Positions 43,108-52,788 of a DNA stretch of 64,000 nucleotides are shown piece by piece; the first letter of the stretch is position 1; the number at the start of each line of letters is the position of its first letter. The translations under genes and the position numbers were made by a program. The stretch comes from JBFLXR01 sp040757065. GTDB lineage: Bacteria; Pseudomonadota; Gammaproteobacteria; Burkholderiales; Gallionellaceae. The notes below the pieces were generated by a model that saw nothing but the letters and a program-made list of their open reading frames with translations, had not been told where the DNA came from and did no database searches. Where the stretch lies: contig JBFLXR010000010.1 in assembly GCA_040757065.1 (NCBI GenBank), forward strand, positions 20,004 to 84,003, in the 5' to 3' direction.

Positions 43108-46100
43108 ATGAAAACCAAAATATCTAAAATCACTTGGATTTTGGGAATATCGATTCTCGTGTGGTGGGGAACCGCTTGGAATCTTGCGCAATACCGTTAT
43201 CTCAGTGACGGCGAAGAGTATTTGCTGCAAAAAAAACAGTTATCGCAAGAGCGGGTGCAAGATCTGTCATCCAGCATCGAACGTAATCTGGGTTATTTGA
43301 GCGGCATTCCGGAACTGCATAGCAATTTAGGGCGTGTATCGCAAGCTGCCGCCCGTTTCGGCTCCGCCCCATCCCCCTCAACACTTCCCTACGAAGAACG
43401 AAAAACGCGCTGGACCAACGATGCGGAGTTCAACGAGTTAAGTCGCTTGCTCGCTATCGCCGAAACCTCGCTGCACGCCGACATGATTTATATCATCAAC
43501 GCTGCCGGAGATTGTTTCGCAGCCAGCAACTGGTACAAAAAGGGCTCCCCAATCGGAACAAACTTCGCCGAACGCGACTACTTCCGGAAAAACCTGCTCG
43601 GACAGAATGGCATGCAATACGCCGTCGGAAAAACGACGCGCATACCCGGTTTGTACTTCTCTTCGCCGGTATTCGCAAACGGCATAGTGATCGGTGCGGT
43701 GGTTGCAAAAATCGACATTCCGAATCTGGCTTTTCTCACGAAACAACTAGATGGCTTTGTCACCGACAAGCATGGCGTCATCGTTCTTTCGCACAACAAA
43801 TCTCTGGAAATGAAAGCGCTTTCCGGCTCGTCCGTGTTCCGCCTAAGCGATGCGGAACGGCTTCAGCGCTACTTACAAGCCGAATTCCCAACCGCAGCGA
43901 TTCAACCGTGGGACCATCACGACTTCGCAGGCCTTCAGCGCATAGGTGAAAACCCATCGCCCTACTGGATAGCCTCGCGCAATCTGCCGGAACTGGGTTT
44001 AACGGCTTACGTTACCGAAGAGCTGCCCCTGCTGACCGTTCTGAAAAACGAACGCAACCTTTTTGCCGTTCTGTACGGTTTACTGGGTAGCAGCCTGATT
44101 CTCTTGCTCGGCGGCGGTTATCATTATCTGCGTTCACTGCGTCATGCGCGCGATACGGCGCAAAAAAGCGAAGCGCGCCTCAAGCAATCTCAGCATATTG
44201 CCGGGTTGGGCTCCTGGGAGCTGGATGTGGTACGCAATACGCTCGACTGGTCCGACGAGGTTTATAGGATCTTCGAAATCGATAAGGAGCAATTTGTCGC
44301 TTCCTACGAAAATTTCTTGCATGCGATTCACCCTGATGACCGCGAGTCCGTCAACGCCGCCTACCGGCAGCACCTGACCGACCGGTCGCCCTACGAAATC
44401 ACCCACCGCTTACTCATGCCGGACGGTCGCATCAAATACGTCACCGAGCAATGCTGGAGCGAATTCGACCATACTGGCCGCCCCCTCCGTTCCGTCGGCA
44501 CAGTGCAAGACGTCACTACCCGAAAGTCCATCGAAGAAGCGCTACGCGCCAGCGAAGCGCAGTACCGCGAACTGGTATACAACGCCAATGTGATTATTCT
44601 GCGCCTGTCCTTAGACGGCATCGTCACCTATTTCAATGAGTTCGCCGAACGTTTTTTTGGTTACGGCTCGGCTGAAATTCTCGGAAAACACGTTGTCGGC
44701 ACCATCGTTCCGCCGCGCGAAACGGAAACCGACCGCGACCTGGACGATCTGATACAGCATATTCTCAGCAGCCCCGAAAACTACGCCGAGAACGAAAACG
44801 AAAATGTTACCAAGGACGGTAAACGCGCCTATATCCATTGGACCAATCGGCTTATTCTGGACGCAAACGGGCATCGCTCGGGTATTTTATCGATTGGACA
44901 CGACATTACGGCACGTCGGCAATTAGAGAAAATGCAAAGCGCCAGCCATGCCCGGCTGACCAGCATTCTTAGCGGTTTTCCCGGCGCAGTTCTGGTCGAA
45001 GACGAGAAACGTCGCATCACTCTGGTTAACAAGACATTCTGCGATCTTTTCTCCATTCCGGCTCCGCCGGAAGCGCTGGTCGGAATGGATTGCGCGGACT
45101 CTGCTGAAAAATCGAAGGACTTGTTCATCGATCCCGAACAATTTGTCCTCGGTGTCGACAGCGCGCTCAGCGAGAGCAACCCCCGACTGGGCGAAATCCT
45201 TCCCATGAAGGACGGACGAATTTTGTCTCAGGATTATTTGCCGATACTCAGCGACGCAAAAATTATCGGCAATCTGTGGATGTACCGAGACGTGACGCAA
45301 CAACAACAAATCGAGTCTGCAATGCGTCAGGCAAAAGAAATGGCCGAGCACACCGCACAAACCAAATCGGAATTTCTGGCCAATATGTCGCATGAAATTC
45401 GCACGCCGATGAACGGCATTATCGGCCTGACCGAATTGGCGCTCAACCAGCCGGTCAATCCTGATGTTCGCGATTATCTAGACAAAATCGCCTCGACCTC
45501 GCAAAGTCTGCTTGCCATCCTGAACGACATTCTCGACTTCTCGAAACTGGAAGCGGGTCGCATGTCCATCGATTCCGCGCCATTCCACCTCGACGACATA
45601 CTGGATAACTTGCGCAGCATGTTTGCCGAACGCGCGCACGCCAAAAAACTCGAATGCGTATTGAACATGGGCGAAAACCTGCCCCACCACCTGATCGGCG
45701 ACGCACTGCGACTGCAACAGATACTGGCTAACCTGATCGGCAATGCCATTAAATTCACCGATCACGGACAAGTCGCACTCGACGTCAAGCTAGTCGACCG
45801 TACCGAACGGTCGGCCCGTCTTTCCTTTACCGTCAGCGACACAGGGATCGGCATTTCTCCGTCCAGCCTTGAGAAACTATTCCGCCCATTTAGCCAAGTA
45901 GACGGTTCGATTACCCGCAGGTTCGGCGGTACGGGGCTGGGGCTAGCCATCAGCCAGAATCTGTTGATACTGATGGGCGGAAAATTCAACGTAACAAGTC
46001 AAATCGGCTCCGGTACAGCTTTCAGCTTCGAGTTGGATTTTATGATCGCAGAAAATCCGTCGCAGCCGCGCAAGAGCGCTGCCCGGCTGACGCATCAGGC

Positions 46101-47181
46101 AGGCGAACTGGGCAGTAAGTTAAGCGAAATTGCGCATTCGATGTCCGGCGCATGCATTTTGGTCGCAGAAGACAATGCCATCAACCAGCAAGTCGTATGC
46201 GGCTTCCTCCGTCTTTCCGGTATCCAAGTCGATGTTGCCAATAACGGTGCCGAGGCACTGGCGCGCTTGGCCGATCGGCATTACGACGGCATTTTGATGG
46301 ATGTGCACATGCCGGTGATGGGCGGCGTCGAGACCACGCGCGCGATACGTGCCAACCCGCAATATGTCGCACTGCCGATCATTGCACTGTCCGCTGGCGT
46401 AACCAAAGAAGAGCGCGAAAACTGTCTCGCCTCGGGCATGAACGACTTTATCGCCAAACCGATTGTGCCGGACGAATTAATCCGGACATTGGCGATTTGG
46501 ATTCATCCATCCGCACCGAGCGCTCAGCCCGCCCTGCCCTCCCGCAGTGCGGACACCGCGCAGGAACAGATTGCCCAAGACAACTTACCCGGCTTTGATT
46601 TACAAAATTTACGCATACTACTGAACGATGACCGAACCCTGCTTTCCCAGTTACTAAACCAGTTCCGTGCCGACATAGCCGGCATACCGGACGAGCTGGG
46701 ACAACTGTTGGAAAAGCAGGAAATCAAATCCGCTGAACGCGTGATGCACCGCCTGAAAGGCTTGGCCGGCAACCTCGGAGCTACGGAGCTATACAATGTC
46801 AGCGCCGAATTCGACGATCAGCTCAAGCAGGGGCGCTACACACCGGAACTCTTGCAACACTGGTCTGATACCCTGCAACGCACGCTTCGCGATCTAGCGC
46901 ACTTTCTGGAGCAGCGCCCTAGTTTCGAACAAACCGTGCCGGAATCTGTGGAAACGCCCGCCGATCATCATGAACTGTATGAACTCGAACGCCTACTGCA
47001 AGGACATCTGTACATAGACGATGCCTTGCTCCAGTCGATACGATCCCGCCTAGCGGAACCATATCAGAACGACTTCGAAGATGTCGTGCAAAACATCAAA
47101 GAAATCGATTATGCTGGCGCACAGAATCGGCTTCGCATGTTGCTGACGGAGCTAAAAAGCAAAAAGGACAATCAGGCATGA
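43108..47181 (+). CDS. Hybrid sensor histidine kinase (Cache-PAS-PAS-PAS-HisKA-HATPase-REC-HPt)
   Basis: 1357 residues from ATG 43108, with AAGG eight bases upstream. Order: TM1 (about 10-28), a periplasmic Cache-like sensor to about 315, TM2 (about 316-341, LFAVLYGLLGSSLILLLGGG), three PAS domains (about 350-470, 475-605, 610-735), HisKA with phosphoacceptor His762 (NMSHEIRTPMNG), HATPase ending near GGTGLGLAIS (about 940), REC with Asp1065 (ILMDVHMPVMGG), and HPt with His1214 (RVMHRLKGLAG). A full phosphorelay in one chain. Its stop overlaps the start of the response-regulator gene, its likely partner, so the pair may link an external signal to c-di-GMP. Confidence 0.93.
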   Translation: MKTKISKITWILGISILVWWGTAWNLAQYRYLSDGEEYLLQKKQLSQERVQDLSSSIERNLGYLSGIPELHSNLGRVSQAAARFGSAPSPSTLPYEERKTRWTNDAEFNELSRLLAIAETSLHADMIYIINAAGDCFAASNWYKKGSPIGTNFAERDYFRKNLLGQNGMQYAVGKTTRIPGLYFSSPVFANGIVIGAVVAKIDIPNLAFLTKQLDGFVTDKHGVIVLSHNKSLEMKALSGSSVFRLSDAERLQRYLQAEFPTAAIQPWDHHDFAGLQRIGENPSPYWIASRNLPELGLTAYVTEELPLLTVLKNERNLFAVLYGLLGSSLILLLGGGYHYLRSLRHARDTAQKSEARLKQSQHIAGLGSWELDVVRNTLDWSDEVYRIFEIDKEQFVASYENFLHAIHPDDRESVNAAYRQHLTDRSPYEITHRLLMPDGRIKYVTEQCWSEFDHTGRPLRSVGTVQDVTTRKSIEEALRASEAQYRELVYNANVIILRLSLDGIVTYFNEFAERFFGYGSAEILGKHVVGTIVPPRETETDRDLDDLIQHILSSPENYAENENENVTKDGKRAYIHWTNRLILDANGHRSGILSIGHDITARRQLEKMQSASHARLTSILSGFPGAVLVEDEKRRITLVNKTFCDLFSIPAPPEALVGMDCADSAEKSKDLFIDPEQFVLGVDSALSESNPRLGEILPMKDGRILSQDYLPILSDAKIIGNLWMYRDVTQQQQIESAMRQAKEMAEHTAQTKSEFLANMSHEIRTPMNGIIGLTELALNQPVNPDVRDYLDKIASTSQSLLAILNDILDFSKLEAGRMSIDSAPFHLDDILDNLRSMFAERAHAKKLECVLNMGENLPHHLIGDALRLQQILANLIGNAIKFTDHGQVALDVKLVDRTERSARLSFTVSDTGIGISPSSLEKLFRPFSQVDGSITRRFGGTGLGLAISQNLLILMGGKFNVTSQIGSGTAFSFELDFMIAENPSQPRKSAARLTHQAGELGSKLSEIAHSMSGACILVAEDNAINQQVVCGFLRLSGIQVDVANNGAEALARLADRHYDGILMDVHMPVMGGVETTRAIRANPQYVALPIIALSAGVTKEERENCLASGMNDFIAKPIVPDELIRTLAIWIHPSAPSAQPALPSRSADTAQEQIAQDNLPGFDLQNLRILLNDDRTLLSQLLNQFRADIAGIPDELGQLLEKQEIKSAERVMHRLKGLAGNLGATELYNVSAEFDDQLKQGRYTPELLQHWSDTLQRTLRDLAHFLEQRPSFEQTVPESVETPADHHELYELERLLQGHLYIDDALLQSIRSRLAEPYQNDFEDVVQNIKEIDYAGAQNRLRMLLTELKSKKDNQA

Positions 47182-47768
47182 TGCGCCAACCGATCATTTT
47201 GCTGGTAGACGATGCGCCGACCAATCTGAATTTGATGGCGAGCATTCTCCATCGCGACTACCAGATCAAAATGGCAACCAACGGGTTGCTGGCCTTGGAG
47301 CTTGCGCATCAGACGCCTTTACCCGATCTGATTCTGCTCGACATTTCCATGCCGGAAATGGATGGTTACGAGGTCTGCCGCCGCCTGAAGTCCGACGCGC
47401 AGACGCGCGATATCCCCGTCATTTTCGTAAGCGCCTCCGGCGACATCGAGTCGCAACGGATAGGTCTGGAACTCGGCGCCGTCGATTACATTATCAAACC
47501 GATTATCCCCGAGCTGATTAAACTGCGCATCCGCAACCATCTGGCTTACAAACAGCAGTTCGAACACCTGCAATTAACGGAAAAATTTTCGAGAACACCA
47601 CCGAGGGCATCATCATTACCGATGCAACCGGCGCCATTCTCGAAGTCAATCGCGGCTTCACCGAGATTACCGGATTCAATCGGGATGAAGCCATCGGCAG
47701 TACTCCGCATATTCTCAGCTCCGGCTTCCAGAACGAAAAATTCTACGAAGAAATGTGGCTATCTCTGA
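47178..47768 (+). CDS. Response-regulator receiver part of a frameshifted REC-PAS-GGDEF-EAL protein
   Basis: The first 130 or so residues are an intact REC domain: acidic pocket LLVDDAPTNLN, phosphoacceptor in DLILLDISMPEMDGYE, Lys in VDYIIKPIIPELI. After LTEK at about 47585 the frame is no longer protein-like. The true continuation (KIFENTTEGIIITDATGA, a PAS start) lies in the frame of the next entry. One A missing from the A5 run at 47581-47585 explains this; restored, the gene would encode 687 residues from 47178 to 49240. As sequenced the product ends at 47768 and separates REC from the c-di-GMP domains. Confidence 0.85.
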   Translation: MMRQPIILLVDDAPTNLNLMASILHRDYQIKMATNGLLALELAHQTPLPDLILLDISMPEMDGYEVCRRLKSDAQTRDIPVIFVSASGDIESQRIGLELGAVDYIIKPIIPELIKLRIRNHLAYKQQFEHLQLTEKFSRTPPRASSLPMQPAPFSKSIAASPRLPDSIGMKPSAVLRIFSAPASRTKNSTKKCGYL

Positions 47769-49240
47769 CACAAAACGGCCATTGGGCGGGCGAACTATAC
47801 AACCGGAAGAAAAACGGAGACACCTATCCTGAATACCTGTCTATTACCTCCGTACTGAATGCACGCAACGAAATTACGCATTTTGTCGGAATTTTCTCGG
47901 ACATCAGCCGCATTAAGCAGCATGAAAAACAGCTCGAACGCATCGCACACTACGATGCCCTGACTGGAATCCCGAACCGCATGCTGCTCGCCGACCGCAT
48001 GCAGCAAGGTCTAGCACAAGCCAAACGCGAGAAAAAATTAATCGCGGTATGTTACTTAGACCTGGACGGTTTCAAGCCCATTAACGACACACACGGCCAC
48101 GATGCGGGCGACCAAGTTCTGGTGGAAGTCGCCAAACGCATTTCCAATTCGGTACGCAGCGGCGATACTGTAGCCCGCCTCGGCGGCGATGAATTCGCAG
48201 TACTGTTATTGGGGCTGGATTCCATTCAGGAATGCACCGCCACACTCACCCGTGTGCTGGATGCCATCAACAAACCGATTCTCGTTAAAGAGCAAATCTG
48301 CACAGTATCGGCCAGCATGGGCGTTTCGATTTATCCGCTCGATGACGAAGACACCGATATCTTGCTACGCCATGCCGATCAGGCAATGTACAACGCGAAA
48401 CGCGCCGGAAAAAATCGCTTCCACTTGTACGATCCTTCTCACGATCATTTATCGCAAACCCGACAGGAAACTCTCAAGCGCATCCGTCACGGCGTAAAAA
48501 ACAATGAGTTCGCCCTGTACTATCAACCGAAGGTTGAAATGTGTACGCGGCGTATTATCGGTGCAGAGGCTCTTGCGCGCTGGAATCATCCCGAGCGCGG
48601 TTTGTTGTCGCCTATAGAATTTTTGCCGGTTATAGAAAACTCCAATCTGGAAAACACCTTCGGCGAATGGGTTATCAATGCAGCACTCAAACAAGCGGAC
48701 GAATGGCGGCAACAGCATTTACCGATGGAAGTGAGTGTCAATATCTCGGCCAATCATTTGCAATCGGAAGATTTCGTAGACAAACTCCAACGCAGCTTAT
48801 CCAAATACCCCCATCTGCCGCATGGCAGCCTGCAAATCGAAATACTGGAAACCGCCGCGCTGGAAGATATTCCAACCGTAACCAAAATCATCGAAGCCTG
48901 CCACAAACTCGGTGTCAGCTTTGCGTTAGACGATTTCGGCACCGGGTATTCGTCCCTCTCCTATCTGAGCAACTTACCGGTCGATACTATTAAAATCGAT
49001 CAGTCCTTCGTCATCGATATGCTGAAATATCCCGGCGACCGCACGATTGTGCAAGGCGTAATCGCGCTTTCCAAGGCTTTCGGACTCAAATGCGTGGCTG
49101 AAGGCGTCGAAACGCCTGAGCACTACGATGTGCTGCTCGAAATGGGATGCGAAATCGGTCAGGGCTTCGGTCAAGGTTTCGGTATTGCGCGCCCGATGGA
49201 CGCGCAAGCTTTTGTCGATTGGTACAAGATATGGACCTAA
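47753..49240 (+). CDS. PAS-GGDEF-EAL part of a frameshifted c-di-GMP turnover protein
   Basis: 495 residues in this frame; the homology really begins upstream near 47582 with the PAS domain. The GGDEF domain has an intact active site (ARLGGDEFAVLLLG) and an I-site (RSGD five residues before). The EAL domain has EALARWNHPERG, the metal-site pair ALDDFGTGYSSLSY, and the late IKIDQSFV. Both cyclase and phosphodiesterase halves look functional by motif. Whether the protein is expressed from an internal start or by slippage at the A5 tract cannot be told. Confidence 0.85.
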   Translation: MWLSLTQNGHWAGELYNRKKNGDTYPEYLSITSVLNARNEITHFVGIFSDISRIKQHEKQLERIAHYDALTGIPNRMLLADRMQQGLAQAKREKKLIAVCYLDLDGFKPINDTHGHDAGDQVLVEVAKRISNSVRSGDTVARLGGDEFAVLLLGLDSIQECTATLTRVLDAINKPILVKEQICTVSASMGVSIYPLDDEDTDILLRHADQAMYNAKRAGKNRFHLYDPSHDHLSQTRQETLKRIRHGVKNNEFALYYQPKVEMCTRRIIGAEALARWNHPERGLLSPIEFLPVIENSNLENTFGEWVINAALKQADEWRQQHLPMEVSVNISANHLQSEDFVDKLQRSLSKYPHLPHGSLQIEILETAALEDIPTVTKIIEACHKLGVSFALDDFGTGYSSLSYLSNLPVDTIKIDQSFVIDMLKYPGDRTIVQGVIALSKAFGLKCVAEGVETPEHYDVLLEMGCEIGQGFGQGFGIARPMDAQAFVDWYKIWT

Positions 49241-49275
49241 CGCCATCTGCGCGTCGCACACGGTAAGGAAGAGTT

Positions 49276-50109
49276 ATGTGTCAACTGCTCGGCATGAATT
49301 GCAACGTCCCTACGGACATCTGTTTTTCCTTTACCGGCTTTCAAAAACGGGGGGGCGCCACCGATGTGCATGCGGATGGATGGGGAATCGCATTTTTCGA
49401 GGGCAAAGGGGTACGCCTCTTTCTCGACCCGCAACCTTCCGCCACCTCTCCTATTGCCGAACTGGTACGCAATTACCCCATTCGGTCGCTGAATGTCGTT
49501 GCACACATACGAAAAGCAACACAAGGCATCGTCTCTCTGGAGAATACCCATCCTTTCATGCGCGAACTTTGGGGACGCTACTGGATTTTCGCGCATAACG
49601 GCAACTTGCCGCAGTTCCAACCACTTCTCGACAACAGCTTCCAACCGGTCGGAAATACCGACAGTGAGCGTATATTTTGCTGGTTCCTGCAAAGCCTTCG
49701 CGCTCGCTTCGGCAACACCCCGCCTATGCCAGATGTTTTATTCGAGACTTTACACGACCTGACCAACAGGTTAGCCGGAACGGGAATATTCAACTTTTTA
49801 CTGTCGAATGGCGAATGGTTGATCGCGCACTGCTCGACTGAGCTTAGTTACCTAATTCGCCGCGCACCGTTTCAGACCGCACATCTTAAAGACGAAGACG
49901 TCATGGTCGACTTCAATGAAGTGACCACGCCGAACGACCGCGTCGCCGTCATTGCCACCCAACCGCTCACGGATAACGAGGCGTGGATCAATATGCAACC
50001 TGGAACGCTTTGGATGTTTCAGAACGGGGAAATTATTGCTCAGGCAATAACCCAGCCGAGTCCGATACGCTCACTGGGCGAAATCGATCAAAATTCCGCA
50101 CAGAGCTGA
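49276..50109 (+). CDS. Class II glutamine amidotransferase (YafJ-like)
   Basis: 277 residues. The N-terminal nucleophile Cys follows the initiator Met (MCQLLGMNCNVPTD), and the class II glutaminase motifs HADGWGIAFFEGKG, IRKATQG and RELWGRYWIFAHNGNLP are present. It has no synthetase domain, so it resembles YafJ/DUG3-type stand-alone amidotransferases acting on gamma-glutamyl compounds. GGAAGAG precedes the ATG by a normal distance. It lies 35 bases downstream of the c-di-GMP gene and is convergent with the metal-dependent hydrolase gene. Confidence 0.9.
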   Translation: MCQLLGMNCNVPTDICFSFTGFQKRGGATDVHADGWGIAFFEGKGVRLFLDPQPSATSPIAELVRNYPIRSLNVVAHIRKATQGIVSLENTHPFMRELWGRYWIFAHNGNLPQFQPLLDNSFQPVGNTDSERIFCWFLQSLRARFGNTPPMPDVLFETLHDLTNRLAGTGIFNFLLSNGEWLIAHCSTELSYLIRRAPFQTAHLKDEDVMVDFNEVTTPNDRVAVIATQPLTDNEAWINMQPGTLWMFQNGEIIAQAITQPSPIRSLGEIDQNSAQS

Positions 50110-50122
50110 CGTCCACAATTCG

Positions 50123-50893
50123 TCAGCCCGCGCGCCCGCTCAAATCGTCCCGCAGGTGATCAGGGTGGTAACCGCCGCGCGCGAACGAAAACAAATCGCC
50201 GATTAGAGAAAAGACCAGACGTAACTGATGGAACCCGCTTGCGGTCATTTCGGACAATGTTCGCCATAACCGGCCACCGGATTTTCTATAGACGATCCAA
50301 GGTACCGCAGCAGATAAGTATAACCCGCCCGCCAGCATAACCACTGCAATCGTAGAAAAGCGCTTAAAGCGACTACTCTGCGTCACCGCATGCCACAGGT
50401 TGAACACCACCGAGCGGTGATCGATTTCCTCCTGTGCATGTTTATAGAACAATTCCTGCGCATAACCGGAAGCAAATGTCAGCGCAGCCTCTTCGGCAGC
50501 ATACGAGCGGGAAGTCACCGCTGTCACGTGTTCCAGCGCGACTGCCAATGCCAAACGATCCGTCACGGAAAGACGTTTGCGCGTCCATTCCATTAATGCA
50601 TTCAAGGTATCGAACCCTAACGGAGTTTTCCCGAGAACAGCCTCTAGTTTAGCGTTTAGCAAACGGTGCGCGCGCGAATGATAAGATTCCTCGCGCATAA
50701 ATGCGACGCACTCTTGTTCCAAAGCTGTTCCGGCCACGGCTGGCAAGCCGTCTGCCACCGCCTTGATAGAAAAACTTTCCAGAACGGGCGTAATGAAGCT
50801 GACTGCCTCCAGCATCGCTGTCGTCAGCAAACTATCGTTACACCAAGCCCCCGAAAAATCATCGTTCAAAGGGCGTTCAGCCAATTTCCGCAT
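50123..50893 (-). CDS. Metal-dependent hydrolase family protein (PF10118-like)
   Basis: 256 residues. A helical core with metal-ligand candidates: ECVAFMREESYHSRAHRLLN, VALEHVTAV and KHAQEEIDHRSVVFNLWH. One to two membrane-associated segments (FSTIAVVMLAGGLYLSAAVP) lie near the C-terminus. The pattern fits the PF10118 'predicted metal-dependent hydrolase' family, whose fold is ferritin-like. Substrate unknown. It lies 9 bases downstream of the LolA-like gene, in a four-gene minus-strand cluster with an ABC exporter. Confidence 0.82.
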   Translation of the reverse strand: MRKLAERPLNDDFSGAWCNDSLLTTAMLEAVSFITPVLESFSIKAVADGLPAVAGTALEQECVAFMREESYHSRAHRLLNAKLEAVLGKTPLGFDTLNALMEWTRKRLSVTDRLALAVALEHVTAVTSRSYAAEEAALTFASGYAQELFYKHAQEEIDHRSVVFNLWHAVTQSSRFKRFSTIAVVMLAGGLYLSAAVPWIVYRKSGGRLWRTLSEMTASGFHQLRLVFSLIGDLFSFARGGYHPDHLRDDLSGRAG

Positions 50894-50902
50894 TGCAATT
50901 CC

Positions 50903-51664
50903 TTAATGCTCCCTTTCCAGAGGAGCAAACATTTCCGGGGATATGACATATTCTTCATCCCCGGCATAAACCTCGATTTCTGTCACCGTCTTGTTGGCCT
51001 CGACGATGGACAGTTTTTTTGCAGCCAAACCGGTGCCAACGCTCCGGCGCACCGCACTGCTCACTTTAATCTCGCGCACCAGCTCGCGTTGCGCGTTTAA
51101 TAATCGCGTTTGCCAAGCCAGAACGGCCTTAGCCTCGACACAGCTTTCCACCGTTCGAATCGTTGCGGAAGCCGCCTCTTTCGTCTGTGAAGACACCCAT
51201 ATGCAGGCATGGTCGCCCGCAGACTTACCCGTCACGACCGCTTGCAGCGGCCAGTCCCACCACGGGGTAAACAAATCCCACAAAACCAGTCCGGAACCGA
51301 AAATACGGCTGAACGGATCGACAGATTTCGCGGCGCCGTCAAACCGACCGGCATAACTGTAGGATTGGATGCGCCCCGAAGCATTTCGTTCCGCAATCAC
51401 AACGCGATCCCGCACGCTTTCGGGCGATAGACCTCGCACCAGCAAGCGCTGCCGGTTTTCGCGCATTTGCCCGATTACGGCTATTTTCATCGGCATGGCG
51501 CGACGACCATCCGGCGCAATCACAAACACATTCATGCGGGCCTCGAAGCCCTCGGACAATCTGGCATGCCGCATCGCATCCACAGCCTGCACAGGCGATT
51601 CGGCATACGCCGTCCCGACAGTCAGCCAAAGCGAAACAGCCATCGCCCGTAGCGAGTACCTCAT
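50903..51664 (-). CDS. LolA-like outer-membrane lipoprotein-sorting protein
   Basis: 253 residues from ATG 51664, which overlaps the stop of the ABC permease gene by 4 bases; the longer upstream frame lies inside the permease. A signal peptide is clear (MRYSLRAMAVSLWLTVGTAYA). The mature chain alternates beta-strands in a LolA/LolB-like pattern (EARMNVFVIAPDGRRAMPMK, SFYAG-like SYSYAGRFDGAAKSV, TEIEVYAGDEEYVISPEMF). Such proteins are often paired with LolCDE- or MacB-like ABC transporters, as here. It may carry a lipid or lipoprotein across the periplasm. Confidence 0.8.
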   Translation of the reverse strand: MRYSLRAMAVSLWLTVGTAYAESPVQAVDAMRHARLSEGFEARMNVFVIAPDGRRAMPMKIAVIGQMRENRQRLLVRGLSPESVRDRVVIAERNASGRIQSYSYAGRFDGAAKSVDPFSRIFGSGLVLWDLFTPWWDWPLQAVVTGKSAGDHACIWVSSQTKEAASATIRTVESCVEAKAVLAWQTRLLNAQRELVREIKVSSAVRRSVGTGLAAKKLSIVEANKTVTEIEVYAGDEEYVISPEMFAPLEREH

Positions 51665-52788
51665 TCCTGCCTCAGTGCCTGCGAAGGCAGCATGCGCGCC
51701 GCTTTCAGCGCTGGGTACAAACCGCCGCACAATCCCAGCAGCACGGCCAACCCCATTACCGCCAGCAAGAATACCGGCGAAAACACCGGCGTAATCTTGC
51801 CTTGCATCAGTTCGACATGCTCCAGCCCCCATGTCAGTGCCAAGCCGATTGCAATGCCGGCTGCACCACTTACCACCGTCATCAGCGAAGACTCGATGAA
51901 CACCAGCTTCATTAAAGTACGCCGTTGCCAACCCAAAGCCAGCAGAATACCGATTTCCTGCGTGCGTTCGTTGACGCTCATCAACATCGTATTGAACACC
52001 ACCAGCGCGCCGACCAGCCCGGCGATCAAAATGGTGGCATTGCTCATCGCTTTGGAAATGCGCACCACGGCATTCTGACTGACCAGTTCGCCCGAGGTAA
52101 TCGCCACGAAGCCCGGCAAAGCACTTTTCACCTGCGCCTTGACCTGTTGCACATCGCTCTCGGTCGCGCGCCCATCCAGTTTAATATTCAAAATATTGAC
52201 CTTACCGGGTTTGTCGGTCACACGCTGCGCCTGGGCCAGCGTCATCAGCACGGCGCCATTCTCCACCAGTGCATTGCTCTGATATATCCCGACCACCGGA
52301 AATGCATTCCCTTCGATATCCAGTCGGTCGCCCACCTTTTTGTGCAGCATCTCCGCTGCCAGCGTTCCGATCACTACGGCTTGCTCATCCTGAGAAATCG
52401 GCCAGCGCCCCTCCGTCAGCTTCAAGTGTTCCCACAAATAACTGGGATACGCCCATCCGAACACGAAAACCGGCGGCGCTTCAGCACTGACGCTCAGCAT
52501 CTCGCTCAGCAAACCCACTGCTTGTTCTACATGCGGTAAAGCGAGCAATTTTCCCGTCACCTTATCCGCCGCAAACGGGGACGGCATCGCATTTTCGCTG
52601 GCAGCACGAGTCACGATCAGGTCCGTACCGCGCGCATCGTTGGCCTTTTGCCAGCTCGACTCGAATCCCCATGCGATACTGGTCAGCGCGACGACTGCGG
52701 CAATGCCCAGTGCAATCGCGAAAACCGTCAGTACGGTTCGCACCGGGCGGTGCAGTAAATTATGCAAGGCAAAGCTGAATATATTCAT
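51661..52788 (-). CDS. ABC transporter permease, FtsX/MacB-LolE type
   Basis: 375 residues with four membrane helices: one at the N-terminus (VLTVFAIALGIAAVVALTSI) and three in the C-terminal FtsX domain (ILIAGLVGALVVFNTMLMSV, VVSGAAGIAIGLALTWGLE and VFLLAVMGLAVLLGLCGGL). A large periplasmic MacB_PCD-like domain lies between. This type works with one ATPase by mechanotransmission. It overlaps its ATPase gene and the LolA-like gene by 4 bases each, so the three genes are coupled. Confidence 0.92.
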   Translation of the reverse strand: MNIFSFALHNLLHRPVRTVLTVFAIALGIAAVVALTSIAWGFESSWQKANDARGTDLIVTRAASENAMPSPFAADKVTGKLLALPHVEQAVGLLSEMLSVSAEAPPVFVFGWAYPSYLWEHLKLTEGRWPISQDEQAVVIGTLAAEMLHKKVGDRLDIEGNAFPVVGIYQSNALVENGAVLMTLAQAQRVTDKPGKVNILNIKLDGRATESDVQQVKAQVKSALPGFVAITSGELVSQNAVVRISKAMSNATILIAGLVGALVVFNTMLMSVNERTQEIGILLALGWQRRTLMKLVFIESSLMTVVSGAAGIAIGLALTWGLEHVELMQGKITPVFSPVFLLAVMGLAVLLGLCGGLYPALKAARMLPSQALRQE

